Assembly: GCF_004795915.1 (NCBI RefSeq)
Contig: NZ_CP039253.1
Location: 3,100,001 to 3,164,000, forward strand
Direction: 5' to 3'
From: Rhodococcus sp. PAMC28707
GTDB lineage: Bacteria; Actinomycetota; Actinomycetes; Mycobacteriales; Mycobacteriaceae
Length of the DNA stretch: 64,000 nt
Below, one piece after another: positions 40,138 through 48,974 of this stretch (within the stretch, counting starts at the first letter, position 1; every line of letters begins with the position of its first letter). A program made the translations under genes and the position numbers. The notes beneath the pieces are model-generated. The model worked only from the letters and a program-made list of their open reading frames with translations. It had not been told where the DNA came from and ran no database searches.

Positions 40138-40860
40138 TCACTGTGCAGCGGTGATCGCGGCGCGCAAAGCGTCCGGAGTCGGGTTCGACACGACCGTGCC
40201 GTTGACGGAGACAGTCGGTGTGCTCGAGATGCCCTCGTCGAGCGCGGCCTTGGTCTGGCTCGTCACGTAATCGGTGTAGGTGCCGCCGGTGATGCAGCTC
40301 GACAGTTCTGGACTTTCGATGCCTGCCTGCTGGGCGATGGCCACGAGTTCGTCGTCGCTGAGGCCTGCAGCGCCCTCGGCGGGCTGCTGATCGAACATCG
40401 CCTTGTGCCAGACCGGCCACGCCGAGACATCGGCTTCGGCGACGCACAGGCTCGCGTTCGCGGCACGCGTGGAGTAATTGGTCGAGGACATGCGATCGAG
40501 GATCGCGATCGGGCGATAGTCGACGGCAATGGTGTTGTCCGCGACAAGTTCGGCGAGGGTGTCTCCGCTTATCGTTTCGAACTGCTTGCACGCCGGGCAC
40601 TGGAAGTCCTCGACGACGCTGACGACGACAGCCGCGTTTGGATCACCGATTCGGATCGCCCCGTTGTCCTGAGTCGACGAGGGGGCAGCAGCAGGTGCGT
40701 CGGAGTCGGAGTTCTTCGACGCGATGGAGAATCCGATCGCGGCGATCAAGGCGATGAGTACGACGGCGATCCCGATCTGGATCAGCGTGCGTCGCTTCTT
40801 GTCGTTTCCTTGCATGCCTGCTGCGGCAGCCTGTGCCTTCTTCTTGCTCTCGTTGCTCAC
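40138..40860 (-). CDS. DsbA-like membrane-anchored thiol oxidase
   Basis: The 240-residue protein has a basic N-terminus, one membrane helix (LIQIGIAVVLIALIAAIGF) and a thioredoxin-like domain with CPAC in VEDFQCPACKQFE. The cis-Pro region is STPTVSVNGT. It introduces disulfides into exported proteins and would be recycled by the adjacent VKOR. The GTG at 40860 has AAGGGA upstream and is preferred to the longer ATG frame. Confidence 0.9.
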   Translation of the reverse strand: MSNESKKKAQAAAAGMQGNDKKRRTLIQIGIAVVLIALIAAIGFSIASKNSDSDAPAAAPSSTQDNGAIRIGDPNAAVVVSVVEDFQCPACKQFETISGDTLAELVADNTIAVDYRPIAILDRMSSTNYSTRAANASLCVAEADVSAWPVWHKAMFDQQPAEGAAGLSDDELVAIAQQAGIESPELSSCITGGTYTDYVTSQTKAALDEGISSTPTVSVNGTVVSNPTPDALRAAITAAQ

Positions 40861-40943
40861 TGCAGATCCCTTGCTCGCCCGACCAATGAAGTCCGGAACA
40901 ATCATAGGCGGGTGAACCTGAGGTCAGGCTGAGCACTCGACGG

Positions 40944-41417
40944 TCAGGTCAGGCTGATGATTCGTTCGACGGCGAATCCGTAGCCCGCCACTCCGAGGCC
41001 CGCGATGACGCCGCTGGCTATGGCGGAAACGAACGAGTGGTGACGAAAGTCCTCGCGAGCGTGCACATTGCTGATGTGCACCTCGATGATGGGCACTTCG
41101 GGAATGACAAGTGCGTCGCGCAGTGCCACGGAGGTGTGCGTCAGACCGCCGGGATTGATGACGATTCCCGACGCGGTGCCGCGTGCTTGATGTATCCAGT
41201 CGATGAGCTGTCCCTCGTGGTTGGACTGCTCGGCCCGGATGTTGCGGCTGTGCGCAGCGGCGGTTTTCTCGCACAGTGCGACGACGTCGGCAAGGGTTTC
41301 GTGGCCGTACACCTTAGGTTGGCGAGTGCCGAGCATGTTCAGGTTCGGTCCGTTGAGCACGAGGATGTGTCCTTGGGCTGCGCTCGAGTCGCCGACCATG
41401 TGATTGCTCACTTTCAT
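40944..41417 (-). CDS. aroQ: Type II 3-dehydroquinate dehydratase
   Basis: The 157-residue enzyme converts 3-dehydroquinate to 3-dehydroshikimate in the shikimate pathway. [16 protein letters not shown] and VYGHETL carry the flexible loop and catalytic Tyr, [17 protein letters not shown] the substrate-binding Asn, and [16 protein letters not shown] the catalytic His region. No other aro genes are nearby, which is unusual only in that it stands alone beside the disulfide pair. Confidence 0.95.
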   Translation of the reverse strand: MKVSNHMVGDSSAAQGHILVLNGPNLNMLGTRQPKVYGHETLADVVALCEKTAAAHSRNIRAEQSNHEGQLIDWIHQARGTASGIVINPGGLTHTSVALRDALVIPEVPIIEVHISNVHAREDFRHHSFVSAIASGVIAGLGVAGYGFAVERIISLT

Positions 41418-41473
41418 TCAGGGCGCGTACCACCGAATGAGATCATTTCACAGGTCGTTGGCGCACCGTCCTG

Positions 41474-42056
41474 GTGAAAGCTGTGTGGCTGGTCAGGGGT
41501 GTAGGCGTCTTCGCGCACATCGTCGCCGTCCGGCACCGCACCGCGTTCGGAGTGGCAGGCCTGAACGCGGCCGATAAGTGCTCGGTCAACCCGTCGCTGC
41601 CGACTCGTTCTTCCGGTCGTCTACGTCGATGCGCGAGACTCTCGTCACGATCGGGCAGGTGTGGCGCCGCCCGGGTGATGCTCGTCGTCGTCATTTCGGT
41701 CGGGGGACCGGGGTCGGTCATCGGATACGACTACGCCCGCAGGTTCGATCCGAGCGCAATCTCGATACTGCCCACGGGATGGTGAACATCGGTGGATTGC
41801 TGGTTTCGCTGCTCGTGATCGCATCTATCGGGGCGATTCTGCAAGCGAACGGCGGTACACCTTCGAGGGATTCCGGTTGGCGTTTCTCGCGCAGTGTCCG
41901 GCGTGGGTGGTTGCGATCACCGGAGTCTTGCTGACGCGACGCAAAACTCGACGGCAGTTGGCAGCGGAAGGGGTCCACCCGCGCACGGTGCGGGAGATTC
42001 TCGAGTCGCGTCGAAAATCGCAAATGGACGCTGCGGTGGCAGGGCTGCGCGTCTGA
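41474..42056 (+). pseudogene. Decayed MFS transporter gene (internally deleted, frameshifted)
   Basis: Pieces of one MFS protein appear in order but in different frames. AVRHRTAFGVAGLNAADKCSVNPS looks like a first-helix region. Then comes SVIGYDYARRFDPSAIS, then MVNIGGLLVSLLVIASIGAI in a second frame from 41779. After a shift near 41860 the frame reads YTFEGFRLAFLAQCPAWVVAI and ends RKSQMDAAVAGLRV at a TGA (42054-42056). About two-thirds of a normal 400-residue transporter is missing between the first two pieces. It sits directly before an intact efflux gene. Confidence 0.75.
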
Positions 42057-42105
42057 CAAATCGGATTGCAATCTTGCGTTCCCGAGAGCATGCTGGTGTT
42101 CCCAA

Positions 42106-42128
42106 TTTACTTGTGTGTTGCAAGCAAA
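42106..42128. promoter_or_regulatory. Inverted repeat upstream of the MFS efflux gene
   Basis: TTTACTTG (42106-42113) and CAAGCAAA (42121-42128) form 8-bp arms with one mismatch, 26 bp before the start. It could be a TetR-type operator, but no regulator gene adjoins it. Confidence 0.35.
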
Positions 42129-42153
42129 CATATCGTAAAGGTGTGACCAAGCG

Positions 42154-43917
42154 GTGGTAACCGAACAAGAAGTGACGCAGCCCGCGTCCGGCGAACTCTC
42201 GCACCGACAGATCATGACGATCCTGTCGGGGCTGATGATGGGCATGTTCCTCGCAGCGCTCGATCAGACGATCGTGGCGACGTCGGTCCGCACGATCGCC
42301 GACGACCTCAACGGGTTTTCGGTGCTCGCGTGGGTCACCACGGCGTACCTGATCACCTCGACGATCTCGACGCCGCTGTACGGAAAGCTCTCCGACCTCT
42401 ATGGCCGCAAACCGTTCTTCATGACGGCGATTTCGATCTTCGTCATCGGCTCGATGCTGTGCGGAATCTCGACGTCGATGTACGAGCTCGCTGCATTCCG
42501 TGCGGTGCAGGGGCTCGGTGCGGGTGGTTTGATGTCGATGGCGCTCGCCATCATCGGCGACATCGTTCCGCCGCGTGAGCGTGCGAAGTACCAGGGCTAC
42601 TTTCTTGCCGTGTTCGGTACTTCGAGTGTGCTCGGTCCCGTCATCGGCGGGCTGCTCGCAGGCCAGTCGTCCATTCTCGGCATCACGGGTTGGCGATGGG
42701 TGTTCTACATCAACGTCCCGCTGGGCATCATCGCGCTCATCGTCGTGTGGCGAGTGCTCAATCTTCCGGTGTTCCGACGCGAGGCGCGCGTCGACTGGTG
42801 GGGTGCACTGCTGCTGGCGATCGGTCTCGTGCCATTGCTCATCATTGCCGAACAGGGCCGTGTCTGGGGCTGGACTTCACCTCTCGCGTTGATGTGTTTT
42901 GCGATCGGTATCGTCGGCGTCCTCGCATTCATTTTGGTGGAAATTAAGATGGGCGACGACGCGCTCATCCCGATGCGGTTCTTCCGTAATCGATTGTTCG
43001 CGCTGTGCATTGCGGTCAGCGTCATCGCTGGTGCAGCAATGTTCGGTGGCATTTCGTTGTTGCCGCAGTACTTGCAGGTAGTCAAGGGATCGTCGCCGAC
43101 GCTCGCCGGTTATCAGACGCTTCCAATGGTTGGGGCCCTCATGATTTCGTCGATCGTGTCGGGGCGCATGATCTCGAAAACTGGCCGCTACAAGATCTTC
43201 CCGGTAGTTGGCACAGCGCTGATGGCGATCGGAATGTTCCTCTTCCACTATGTGCACGCGGATACTCCGCTGTGGCAGACCATGCTGATCATGGCCTTGT
43301 TCGGTATCGGTCTCGGTTCCATGATGCAGCCGCTGACACTGGCAATTCAGAATGCGATGCCGCCCAAGGACATGGGAGTGTCTACTGCTGCTGCGACCTT
43401 CTTCCGTCAGATCGGTGCGACGCTCGGCGTTGCGGTCTTCCTGTCGATGCTGTTTACACAGCTCACACCGAAGACCACTGATGCGCTGGTAGCGGCCAGT
43501 ACGACGCCGGAGTTCCAGCAAGCCGTCCAATCGGCGTCGACGAGTGCCGACCCACTGGAAAAGGGCTTCGCCGACGCGATCATTGCGCAGGACTCGTCGA
43601 TCGCCGGCAGTGCATTGGTCGACAGTTCTTTCATGCAAAAGCTCGACAGTGCGCTGGCCGAACCTTTCCGCGTCGGATTCTCCGACGCCATGGACTATGT
43701 CTTCCTTGCCGTCTCCATCCTGATGGTTATCGGATTCGTGTTGGTCATCTTCGTCAAGGAAGTGCCGCTGCGGACGATGTCCGGCCTCGCGGCTGCCCAG
43801 CAGGAACGTGACGAAGCTGCGAAGGACGAAGCTGCCAGGGGTGAGGCGGCAAAGGTGGAGGCTGCCAGGGGTGAGGCGGCAAAGGTCGAGGCTGCAAGAG
43901 CAGGCGGGGATCTTTAG
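42154..43917 (+). CDS. DHA2-type MFS multidrug efflux transporter
   Basis: The 587-residue protein has the 14-helix EmrB/QacA pattern. It carries LDQTIVATSVRTIADDL near residue 36, the motif A loop GKLSDLYGRKPFF, and helix 5 motif GPVIGGLLAGQSS. It would expel drugs or lipids by proton antiport. After the last helix (MVIGFVLVIFVKEVPL) comes a cytoplasmic tail of Ala/Glu/Lys repeats (ARGEAAKVEA twice) from a 30-bp tandem duplication. The start is a GTG with only a distant AAAGG, so it is less certain. Confidence 0.88.
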   Translation: MVTEQEVTQPASGELSHRQIMTILSGLMMGMFLAALDQTIVATSVRTIADDLNGFSVLAWVTTAYLITSTISTPLYGKLSDLYGRKPFFMTAISIFVIGSMLCGISTSMYELAAFRAVQGLGAGGLMSMALAIIGDIVPPRERAKYQGYFLAVFGTSSVLGPVIGGLLAGQSSILGITGWRWVFYINVPLGIIALIVVWRVLNLPVFRREARVDWWGALLLAIGLVPLLIIAEQGRVWGWTSPLALMCFAIGIVGVLAFILVEIKMGDDALIPMRFFRNRLFALCIAVSVIAGAAMFGGISLLPQYLQVVKGSSPTLAGYQTLPMVGALMISSIVSGRMISKTGRYKIFPVVGTALMAIGMFLFHYVHADTPLWQTMLIMALFGIGLGSMMQPLTLAIQNAMPPKDMGVSTAAATFFRQIGATLGVAVFLSMLFTQLTPKTTDALVAASTTPEFQQAVQSASTSADPLEKGFADAIIAQDSSIAGSALVDSSFMQKLDSALAEPFRVGFSDAMDYVFLAVSILMVIGFVLVIFVKEVPLRTMSGLAAAQQERDEAAKDEAARGEAAKVEAARGEAAKVEAARAGGDL

Positions 43918-43961
43918 CGAACGCAGCGCTCGGAAAGAGATCGATCCCTCGGAACACTCTC

Positions 43962-43997
43962 AGGTCCATCGTAACTTTCGATGGTTACGAGGGACCT
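43962..43997. terminator. Hairpin between converging MFS and HNH genes
   Basis: AGGTCCATCGTAAC (43962-43975) pairs with GTTACGAGGGACCT (43984-43997) with one mismatch around an 8-nt loop. Both strands give the same stem, so it may act in both directions. No T-tract follows. Confidence 0.5.
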
Positions 43998-44010
43998 CCT
44001 GTTTCACAGT

Positions 44011-45975
44011 TCAGAACGGCGCAGGACCATCTGCATCCTCCGTACTCCCGGGACTCCCCGGACCGTTGGGACCGCTGGTGCTCGCGGAAGTCTTATTGCT
44101 GCACGCTGCGCCGCGCTGGCCTCCGCTGTGCCGGCCCGATTGCGGGGACGGGCGATCGGTGAACGGTGTGCCTGGTCCGTCAGGTCTGGCGAGTTCGGTG
44201 TCCGTCGTGTTCGTGTTCGCAGGCGGCGGGCTGCAATGGGTGCGTCGCTTGCGCGGAATGTGGGGGATCAGGCGGCAGTCGGACAGACCGGTCGTCCCGA
44301 CTGTGCCCCCAGGCAGAGTTATCGCTGTTGATCCTGAACTCGAGGTCCAGTAGTCGATACCCCGCGGAAGCATGACAGGAACCCAGACGCCCATTGTCTT
44401 GAGCATGTGGTGATAGCGGCAAAGGCAATGGAGATTGGTCAGTACCGTCCATCCGCCATGTTTCGGGTCGTAGTGGCGATAGGACACCACATGGTCGATT
44501 TCGCAGGCTGCGGCCGGAACATCACATCCTGGATGGCGGCAGGTGCGATCCCGTTGTCGAACGCATTTGGCCAGTTCGCTACTCGGGCGATAAGTGAGCG
44601 CACCGTCGGGTGGTTCGAGGAATCCGCCGTGACCATCGGGGTGCAGCGCCTCGGCCCGCGCCGGGTTAGCTGCAACAGCCTCTTCGATGTGCGCTATCAG
44701 CGTGTAGGACCCGGTGTAATCGGTAGCGGACTCAGTTGCGTTCGGCGCTGTGGTGCACGGCTGTGACTTTGCCGGACGCTTTGGAAATGCGAGTCCGAGC
44801 CTGCGGCGCCCATGACCCAACGGATTGAGCACCGTGTGCGTACCGAGATTGATTCCAGTGCCAGTACCTGCGGAGTCGCCGGGCCCGTCACTCTGGGCAT
44901 CTGGACCGGCACCTGCATCTGGACCGGCACCGGCACCCTCGCCCGTCCGCTTGTCACCCTTGCCACGCTCTGACCGAACATCGACATCCTGATCAGGGAT
45001 CACATCTATAAGACCGAGTGAGGCTGCGAGGTCCGCCGCTTCGGTCAGCAGTAGCTGCCAGTCTCCGTTTGCAGCAAGTTCGCGGGCATAGTCCGCATCG
45101 ATCAATCCGTGTCCTGCGAGGTATCCGGGTAGGTCGGCGAGTCCGGCAAGCGTCGGCAGATCGATCGTCACTGTGGTCAGTGGGCTACGGCGTGCAGGCA
45201 ATTCCCGCCGGGCGGTGCACGGATTGTCCTCGTCCTGTTCGCACGTGCACGAAACAAATGTCTCTTGATGCACGAGCGCCACGTACGCGGCCGCGAGTCG
45301 CTGGCCACGAGTGCGCGGATCACGGCGGCACAGGGTGTTCGCCATTTCGTTGACCAGTTGCCAGCACGCCGCGGCGTCACCTGCTTCGAGGTCGGCCTCG
45401 ATGGTGGCGATCATGTCTCTGTCGCGGTATCGAACGCGGGTGAGCTTGACGAGATCTTTGCGAAGCGCAGCGGCCTCCTCCGGTGCAACACGCTGCACGA
45501 TTTCACAGATCTCGGTCGCGAGTGGCCCGGGGGATAGGCGGTGCGCTGCATGGAGTACTTCGGATTCGATGCGGACGGCAACTTCCAGTGGGAGCGGGTT
45601 GGTGTTTCGATAGATCGCCCGCACCCGTGCGAGATCCAACTCGCCGGCGTCGAATGCTGCTCTGACCCTGGGCAACCGGAGTCGGAGATCCATACCGATC
45701 TCTGCATAAGTGTCCGCCACAGTCTTGGAGCATCCCAGCGCCTTCGCTGTCTCCGATGCCGCATAGCTCCCCGCATCCATGATCACGTCACCGACTTGGA
45801 CACTCTGATGAATGCAGGAATCCCAGATCGACGCTGCAAGAAAGACTTTGCGTGCGCAGGCCTGGTTCTCGATCACCGCCGCGTCGGAGAGCTTCTGAAG
45901 TACTGATCGATCGATGACCGGCGTGTGCTGCGGACCTACGTACGAAGCGAATGCACTCCTGCGACTCGAACTCAT
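44011..45975 (-). CDS. DUF222-HNH endonuclease (13E12-type)
   Basis: The 654-residue protein has an N-terminal DUF222 domain (to about residue 310), a Gly/Asp/Ala-rich low-complexity linker (GAGAGPDAGAGPDAQ), and an HNH nuclease domain. The nuclease includes CRHPGCDVPAAACEIDHVVS and LTNLHCLCRYHHMLK. A long polar C-terminal tail follows. These proteins are abundant in actinobacteria, and the mycobacterial 13E12 members belong to the SOS regulon. GGGGGG precedes the ATG, and an SOS-box-like site lies 28 bp upstream. The biological role is unknown. Confidence 0.88.
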   Translation of the reverse strand: MSSSRRSAFASYVGPQHTPVIDRSVLQKLSDAAVIENQACARKVFLAASIWDSCIHQSVQVGDVIMDAGSYAASETAKALGCSKTVADTYAEIGMDLRLRLPRVRAAFDAGELDLARVRAIYRNTNPLPLEVAVRIESEVLHAAHRLSPGPLATEICEIVQRVAPEEAAALRKDLVKLTRVRYRDRDMIATIEADLEAGDAAACWQLVNEMANTLCRRDPRTRGQRLAAAYVALVHQETFVSCTCEQDEDNPCTARRELPARRSPLTTVTIDLPTLAGLADLPGYLAGHGLIDADYARELAANGDWQLLLTEAADLAASLGLIDVIPDQDVDVRSERGKGDKRTGEGAGAGPDAGAGPDAQSDGPGDSAGTGTGINLGTHTVLNPLGHGRRRLGLAFPKRPAKSQPCTTAPNATESATDYTGSYTLIAHIEEAVAANPARAEALHPDGHGGFLEPPDGALTYRPSSELAKCVRQRDRTCRHPGCDVPAAACEIDHVVSYRHYDPKHGGWTVLTNLHCLCRYHHMLKTMGVWVPVMLPRGIDYWTSSSGSTAITLPGGTVGTTGLSDCRLIPHIPRKRRTHCSPPPANTNTTDTELARPDGPGTPFTDRPSPQSGRHSGGQRGAACSNKTSASTSGPNGPGSPGSTEDADGPAPF

Positions 45976-46003
45976 GAATCGAAGCCCCCCGGCATGTCGA
46001 TGT

Positions 46004-46019
46004 TAGAACGTATGTTCGA
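46004..46019. promoter_or_regulatory. LexA/SOS-box-like site
   Basis: TAGAACGTATGTTCGA differs at one position from the actinobacterial SOS box TCGAAC-N4-GTTCGA as I recall it. It sits 28 bp before the DUF222-HNH start, where LexA would repress. Confidence 0.65.
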
Positions 46020-46434
46020 TAATATCGACTTTCGTGGTCGTCGTCAAGGGTTTCATTCTCCGATCCTCCTGTAGCGCAGTTGAATACGAAACGCAGGTGC
46101 CTACACCATTCCACCGACATTTCAGCCGAAAGTCCCCGCCCGGGGTCGGTCCGTTACGGCGTGTGACCGCCCTCTGGTCAAGTGGTCAGTCCTCTGTGCT
46201 GCACTCGCACCCTTTGGCCCGCGGGTCAGCCCACTCGTGCTCTGCGTCAGGCCTCTCGCAGCGCGTGGCAGCCCAGGCGTCCGATCAGCCCGGACTCCGC
46301 GTGTCGCCAGCCCCCTCTCCTCCTCCGGCCGGCCTCGACGTTCACTACCGGCGTGCCGCGTAGTCCGGGCCGGTCGTGGGAGAGTGCTCGCCCGACGACG
46401 GGCATTCCAGCCGCCGGGAAGTCGGCCGAGCCAT
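46020..46434. other. Intergenic region without recognisable gene
   Basis: About 415 bp between the HNH gene and the palindrome before the carboxylase operon. Open frames exist on both strands, but their composition, Arg/Ser/Pro/Ala-rich and without ribosome-binding sites, looks non-coding. I see no repeat or RNA gene in it. It must hold at least part of the promoter for the downstream operon. Confidence 0.6.
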
Positions 46435-46458
46435 TAAAAAGCAAGCGTGCTTGCTTTT
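46435..46458. promoter_or_regulatory. Perfect 24-bp palindromic operator
   Basis: AAAAAGCAAGC (46435-46445) and GCTTGCTTTTT (46448-46458) are perfect 11-bp arms around GT, 27 bp before the first gene of the operon. The core AGCAAGC-N2-GCTTGCT looks like a TetR-family site. The TetR gene at the end of the same operon is the likely ligand-responsive repressor. A terminator reading is less likely because no gene points into it on the plus strand. Confidence 0.75.
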
Positions 46459-46485
46459 TTATCGATCAGATGTGAAACTTCCTCC

Positions 46486-47283
46486 ATGGCCGACCTCGAC
46501 TCGATCGTCGATGACCTCCGCGCCGAGGGTGATGCGCTCGACACTCTCGTGGCTGGACTGACCGAAGACCAGTGGGCGACGCTCACACCTGCGCCGGGCT
46601 GGACCGTCGCGCATCAGATCGCGCATCTGTCCTGGACCGACAATGTTGCCGAACGCACCACCTCGGGGGCATCGGGGGACGCGAACGCTGCCGCAGAGTT
46701 CGACGGCGTTTTGAAGGCTGCTTGGTCCGATCCCGCTGGTTTCGTCGACAGCGCCGCTGAGGAGGAAGCTGCAAGTGCTGATCTCCTCGCTGTCTGGCGC
46801 ACCCGTCGGCATGCCATGACCGACGCGCTGAAACGGGTCCCTCCCGGGGTCAAGATTGCGTGGTTCGGACCACCCATGAGCGCTGCTTCGATGGCTACCG
46901 CTCGCCTCATGGAGACATGGGCCCATGGTCAGGATGTCGCCGATGCACTCGGAGTCACCCGCGAGCCGACGGAGCGGATCGAAGCTGTTGCGCATATCGG
47001 CGTCCGTACCCGTGATTTTGCCTATGTGATCAACCAACAGACTCCGCCGTCCGAGCCGTTCCGAGTCGAGCTGACCTCCCCCTTGGGTGAGCTTTGGACC
47101 TGGGGCCCCGGTGGCGCTGCTCAACGCGTCACCGGCTCGGCGGTGGATTTCTGTCTGCTGGTGACGCAGCGGGCGCACCCCGAGAATCTCGATATCGAGG
47201 CCGTCGGACCCGACGCTCAGCACTGGCTGACCATCGCTCAAGCCTTCGCAGGCCCTCCAGGACCAGGACGACCCAAAAGATGA
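46486..47283 (+). CDS. TIGR03084-family protein (DinB/mycothiol-dependent fold)
   Basis: The 265-residue protein begins [21 protein letters not shown] and contains [21 protein letters not shown], with the metal-binding histidines of the DinB/maleylpyruvate isomerase fold, and [16 protein letters not shown]. The ATG at 46486 fits the family start. It overlaps the next gene by 4 bp. TIGR03084 proteins often travel with AtuA and acyl-CoA carboxylase genes in actinobacteria, but no reaction is established that I know of. Confidence 0.85.
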   Translation: MADLDSIVDDLRAEGDALDTLVAGLTEDQWATLTPAPGWTVAHQIAHLSWTDNVAERTTSGASGDANAAAEFDGVLKAAWSDPAGFVDSAAEEEAASADLLAVWRTRRHAMTDALKRVPPGVKIAWFGPPMSAASMATARLMETWAHGQDVADALGVTREPTERIEAVAHIGVRTRDFAYVINQQTPPSEPFRVELTSPLGELWTWGPGGAAQRVTGSAVDFCLLVTQRAHPENLDIEAVGPDAQHWLTIAQAFAGPPGPGRPKR

Positions 47284-48974
47284 CAGTCAGAATCGGAAAT
47301 TGTTCCGGCTTCTACGGCGACCGACTCTCGGCGATGCGCGAGATGCTCGAGGGCGGCGAACTCGACTATCTCACCGGCGATTACCTCGCGGAGCTGACGA
47401 TGCTCATCTTGGGCCGTGACCGGGCGAAGGATCAGTCTCGAGGCTACGCAAAGACTTTCCTCCGCCAGGCCGAGGACTGCCTGGGGCTCGCGCTCGACAA
47501 GGGCGTCAAAATCGTCTCGAATGCTGGTGGCCTCAATCCGAGCGGACTGGTCGAGGCACTCGACAAGCTCGGCACCGGTGCCGAAATCGCCTATGTGCAC
47601 GGCGACGACTTGCTGCCGCGAGCCCACGAACTCGGCCTCGGTAGTCCGCTCACCGCCAACGCGTACCTCGGGGCCTGGGGCATCGTCGAGGCCCTGAACG
47701 CAGGCGCCGACGTCGTCGTCACCGGGCGCGTCACCGACGCTTCCGTCATCGTCGGACCAGCAGCTGCCCATTTCGGTTGGAGCAGAACCGATTACGACGC
47801 CCTCGCCGGAGCGGTGGTTGCCGGGCACATCATCGAATGTGGTACGCAGGCTACGGGTGGCAACTACTCGTTCTTCACCGAGATCGCCGATATGTCGCGG
47901 CCAGGATTCCCGATTGCCGAGATCGAGGCGGACGGATCGAGCGTCATCACCAAACATGAAGGCACGTCGGGTGCGGTGAGCGTCGGTACCGTCACAGCTC
48001 AACTGCTGTACGAGATCACCGGTGGCCGCTACGCGAACCCCGATGTCACCGCTCGAATCGACACCGCGTCGGTGTCGCAGGCGGGAGCGGACCGCGTGCT
48101 GGTCAGCGGTGTGAAGGGTGAAGCGCCCCCGCCCACTGCCAAGGTTTCTCTCAACGCACTCGGCGGATTCCGCAACGAGTTCACCCTGATCCTGACCGGC
48201 CTCGACATCGAGGCCAAAGCCGCACTGGCGCAGCAGCAGTTCGAGTCGTGGCTTCCGTCGCGGCCGACCGAACTCGACTGGACGCTCGTGCGTACCGACA
48301 AGACCGACGCCGAGACAGAGGAAACCGCGAGTGCCTTGCTCCGGTGCGTCGTTCGCGACAGCGATCCGAATGTTGTCGGGCGGCAGTTCTCCTCGGTGGC
48401 GGTCGAACTGGCACTGGCCAGCTATCCGGGGCTTTCGGTGACGGCGCCTCCCGGGAACGGAGCGCCGTACGGGGTGTTCACCGCCGGTTATGTGCCGATC
48501 GGCGAAGTGCCCCACGTGGTCGTACTGCCGGACGGGACGCAACGGGAGATCGAACCCGCGACCGAAACGCTCGAACTCGAACCGCTGACCGAACCGGAAC
48601 TACCACCGGCGCGAGAGCCGGAACCGACCATTCGCGTTCCACTCGGCACCATTGCCGCCGCACGCAGCGGAGACAAGGGTGGGAATGCGAACGTCGGCGT
48701 CTGGGTTCGCACGGACGACGAATTTGCTTGGCTGGCACACGCTCTGACGGTCGAGCAGATCGCACTCATGCTGCCGGAGACCGCGGATCTCGTCGTCACC
48801 AGACACCTTCTTCCGAAACTTCGGGCCGTCAACTTCGTCATCGAAGGAATCCTCGGAGAGGGCGTCGCGTCGCAGGCTCGTTTCGATCCACAGGCCAAGG
48901 GGCTCGGTGAATGGCTGCGTTCGCGGCACATCGACATCCCCGAAACTCTCGTCTTCACAGGGGCACTCTCATGA
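47280..48974 (+). CDS. atuA: Acyclic terpene utilisation AtuA-like protein (DUF1446)
   Basis: The 564-residue protein starts [20 protein letters not shown] at an ATG overlapping the previous stop. The large N-terminal DUF1446 domain has [31 protein letters not shown] and [19 protein letters not shown]-terminal AtuA-like domain with [20 protein letters not shown] starts near residue 450. In Pseudomonas, AtuA is needed for citronellol/geraniol breakdown, but its biochemical step is unclear. A short Glu/Pro-rich linker joins the two domains. Confidence 0.9.
   Translation: MTVRIGNCSGFYGDRLSAMREMLEGGELDYLTGDYLAELTMLILGRDRAKDQSRGYAKTFLRQAEDCLGLALDKGVKIVSNAGGLNPSGLVEALDKLGTGAEIAYVHGDDLLPRAHELGLGSPLTANAYLGAWGIVEALNAGADVVVTGRVTDASVIVGPAAAHFGWSRTDYDALAGAVVAGHIIECGTQATGGNYSFFTEIADMSRPGFPIAEIEADGSSVITKHEGTSGAVSVGTVTAQLLYEITGGRYANPDVTARIDTASVSQAGADRVLVSGVKGEAPPPTAKVSLNALGGFRNEFTLILTGLDIEAKAALAQQQFESWLPSRPTELDWTLVRTDKTDAETEETASALLRCVVRDSDPNVVGRQFSSVAVELALASYPGLSVTAPPGNGAPYGVFTAGYVPIGEVPHVVVLPDGTQREIEPATETLELEPLTEPELPPAREPEPTIRVPLGTIAAARSGDKGGNANVGVWVRTDDEFAWLAHALTVEQIALMLPETADLVVTRHLLPKLRAVNFVIEGILGEGVASQARFDPQAKGLGEWLRSRHIDIPETLVFTGALS

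Noticed and set aside
41578-41934. 118-residue open frame before the MFS gene
   Set aside because: Its end matches an MFS helix but the frame breaks on both sides, so it is part of a pseudogene rather than a gene.
46435-46458. Palindrome as an intrinsic terminator
   Set aside because: No plus-strand gene reads into it. On the minus strand it would need a transcript starting within the downstream operon. Its symmetry and position fit an operator better.
46034-46475. Small open frames upstream of the carboxylase operon
   Set aside because: They lack start signals, overlap each other on both strands, and one runs through the palindromic operator.
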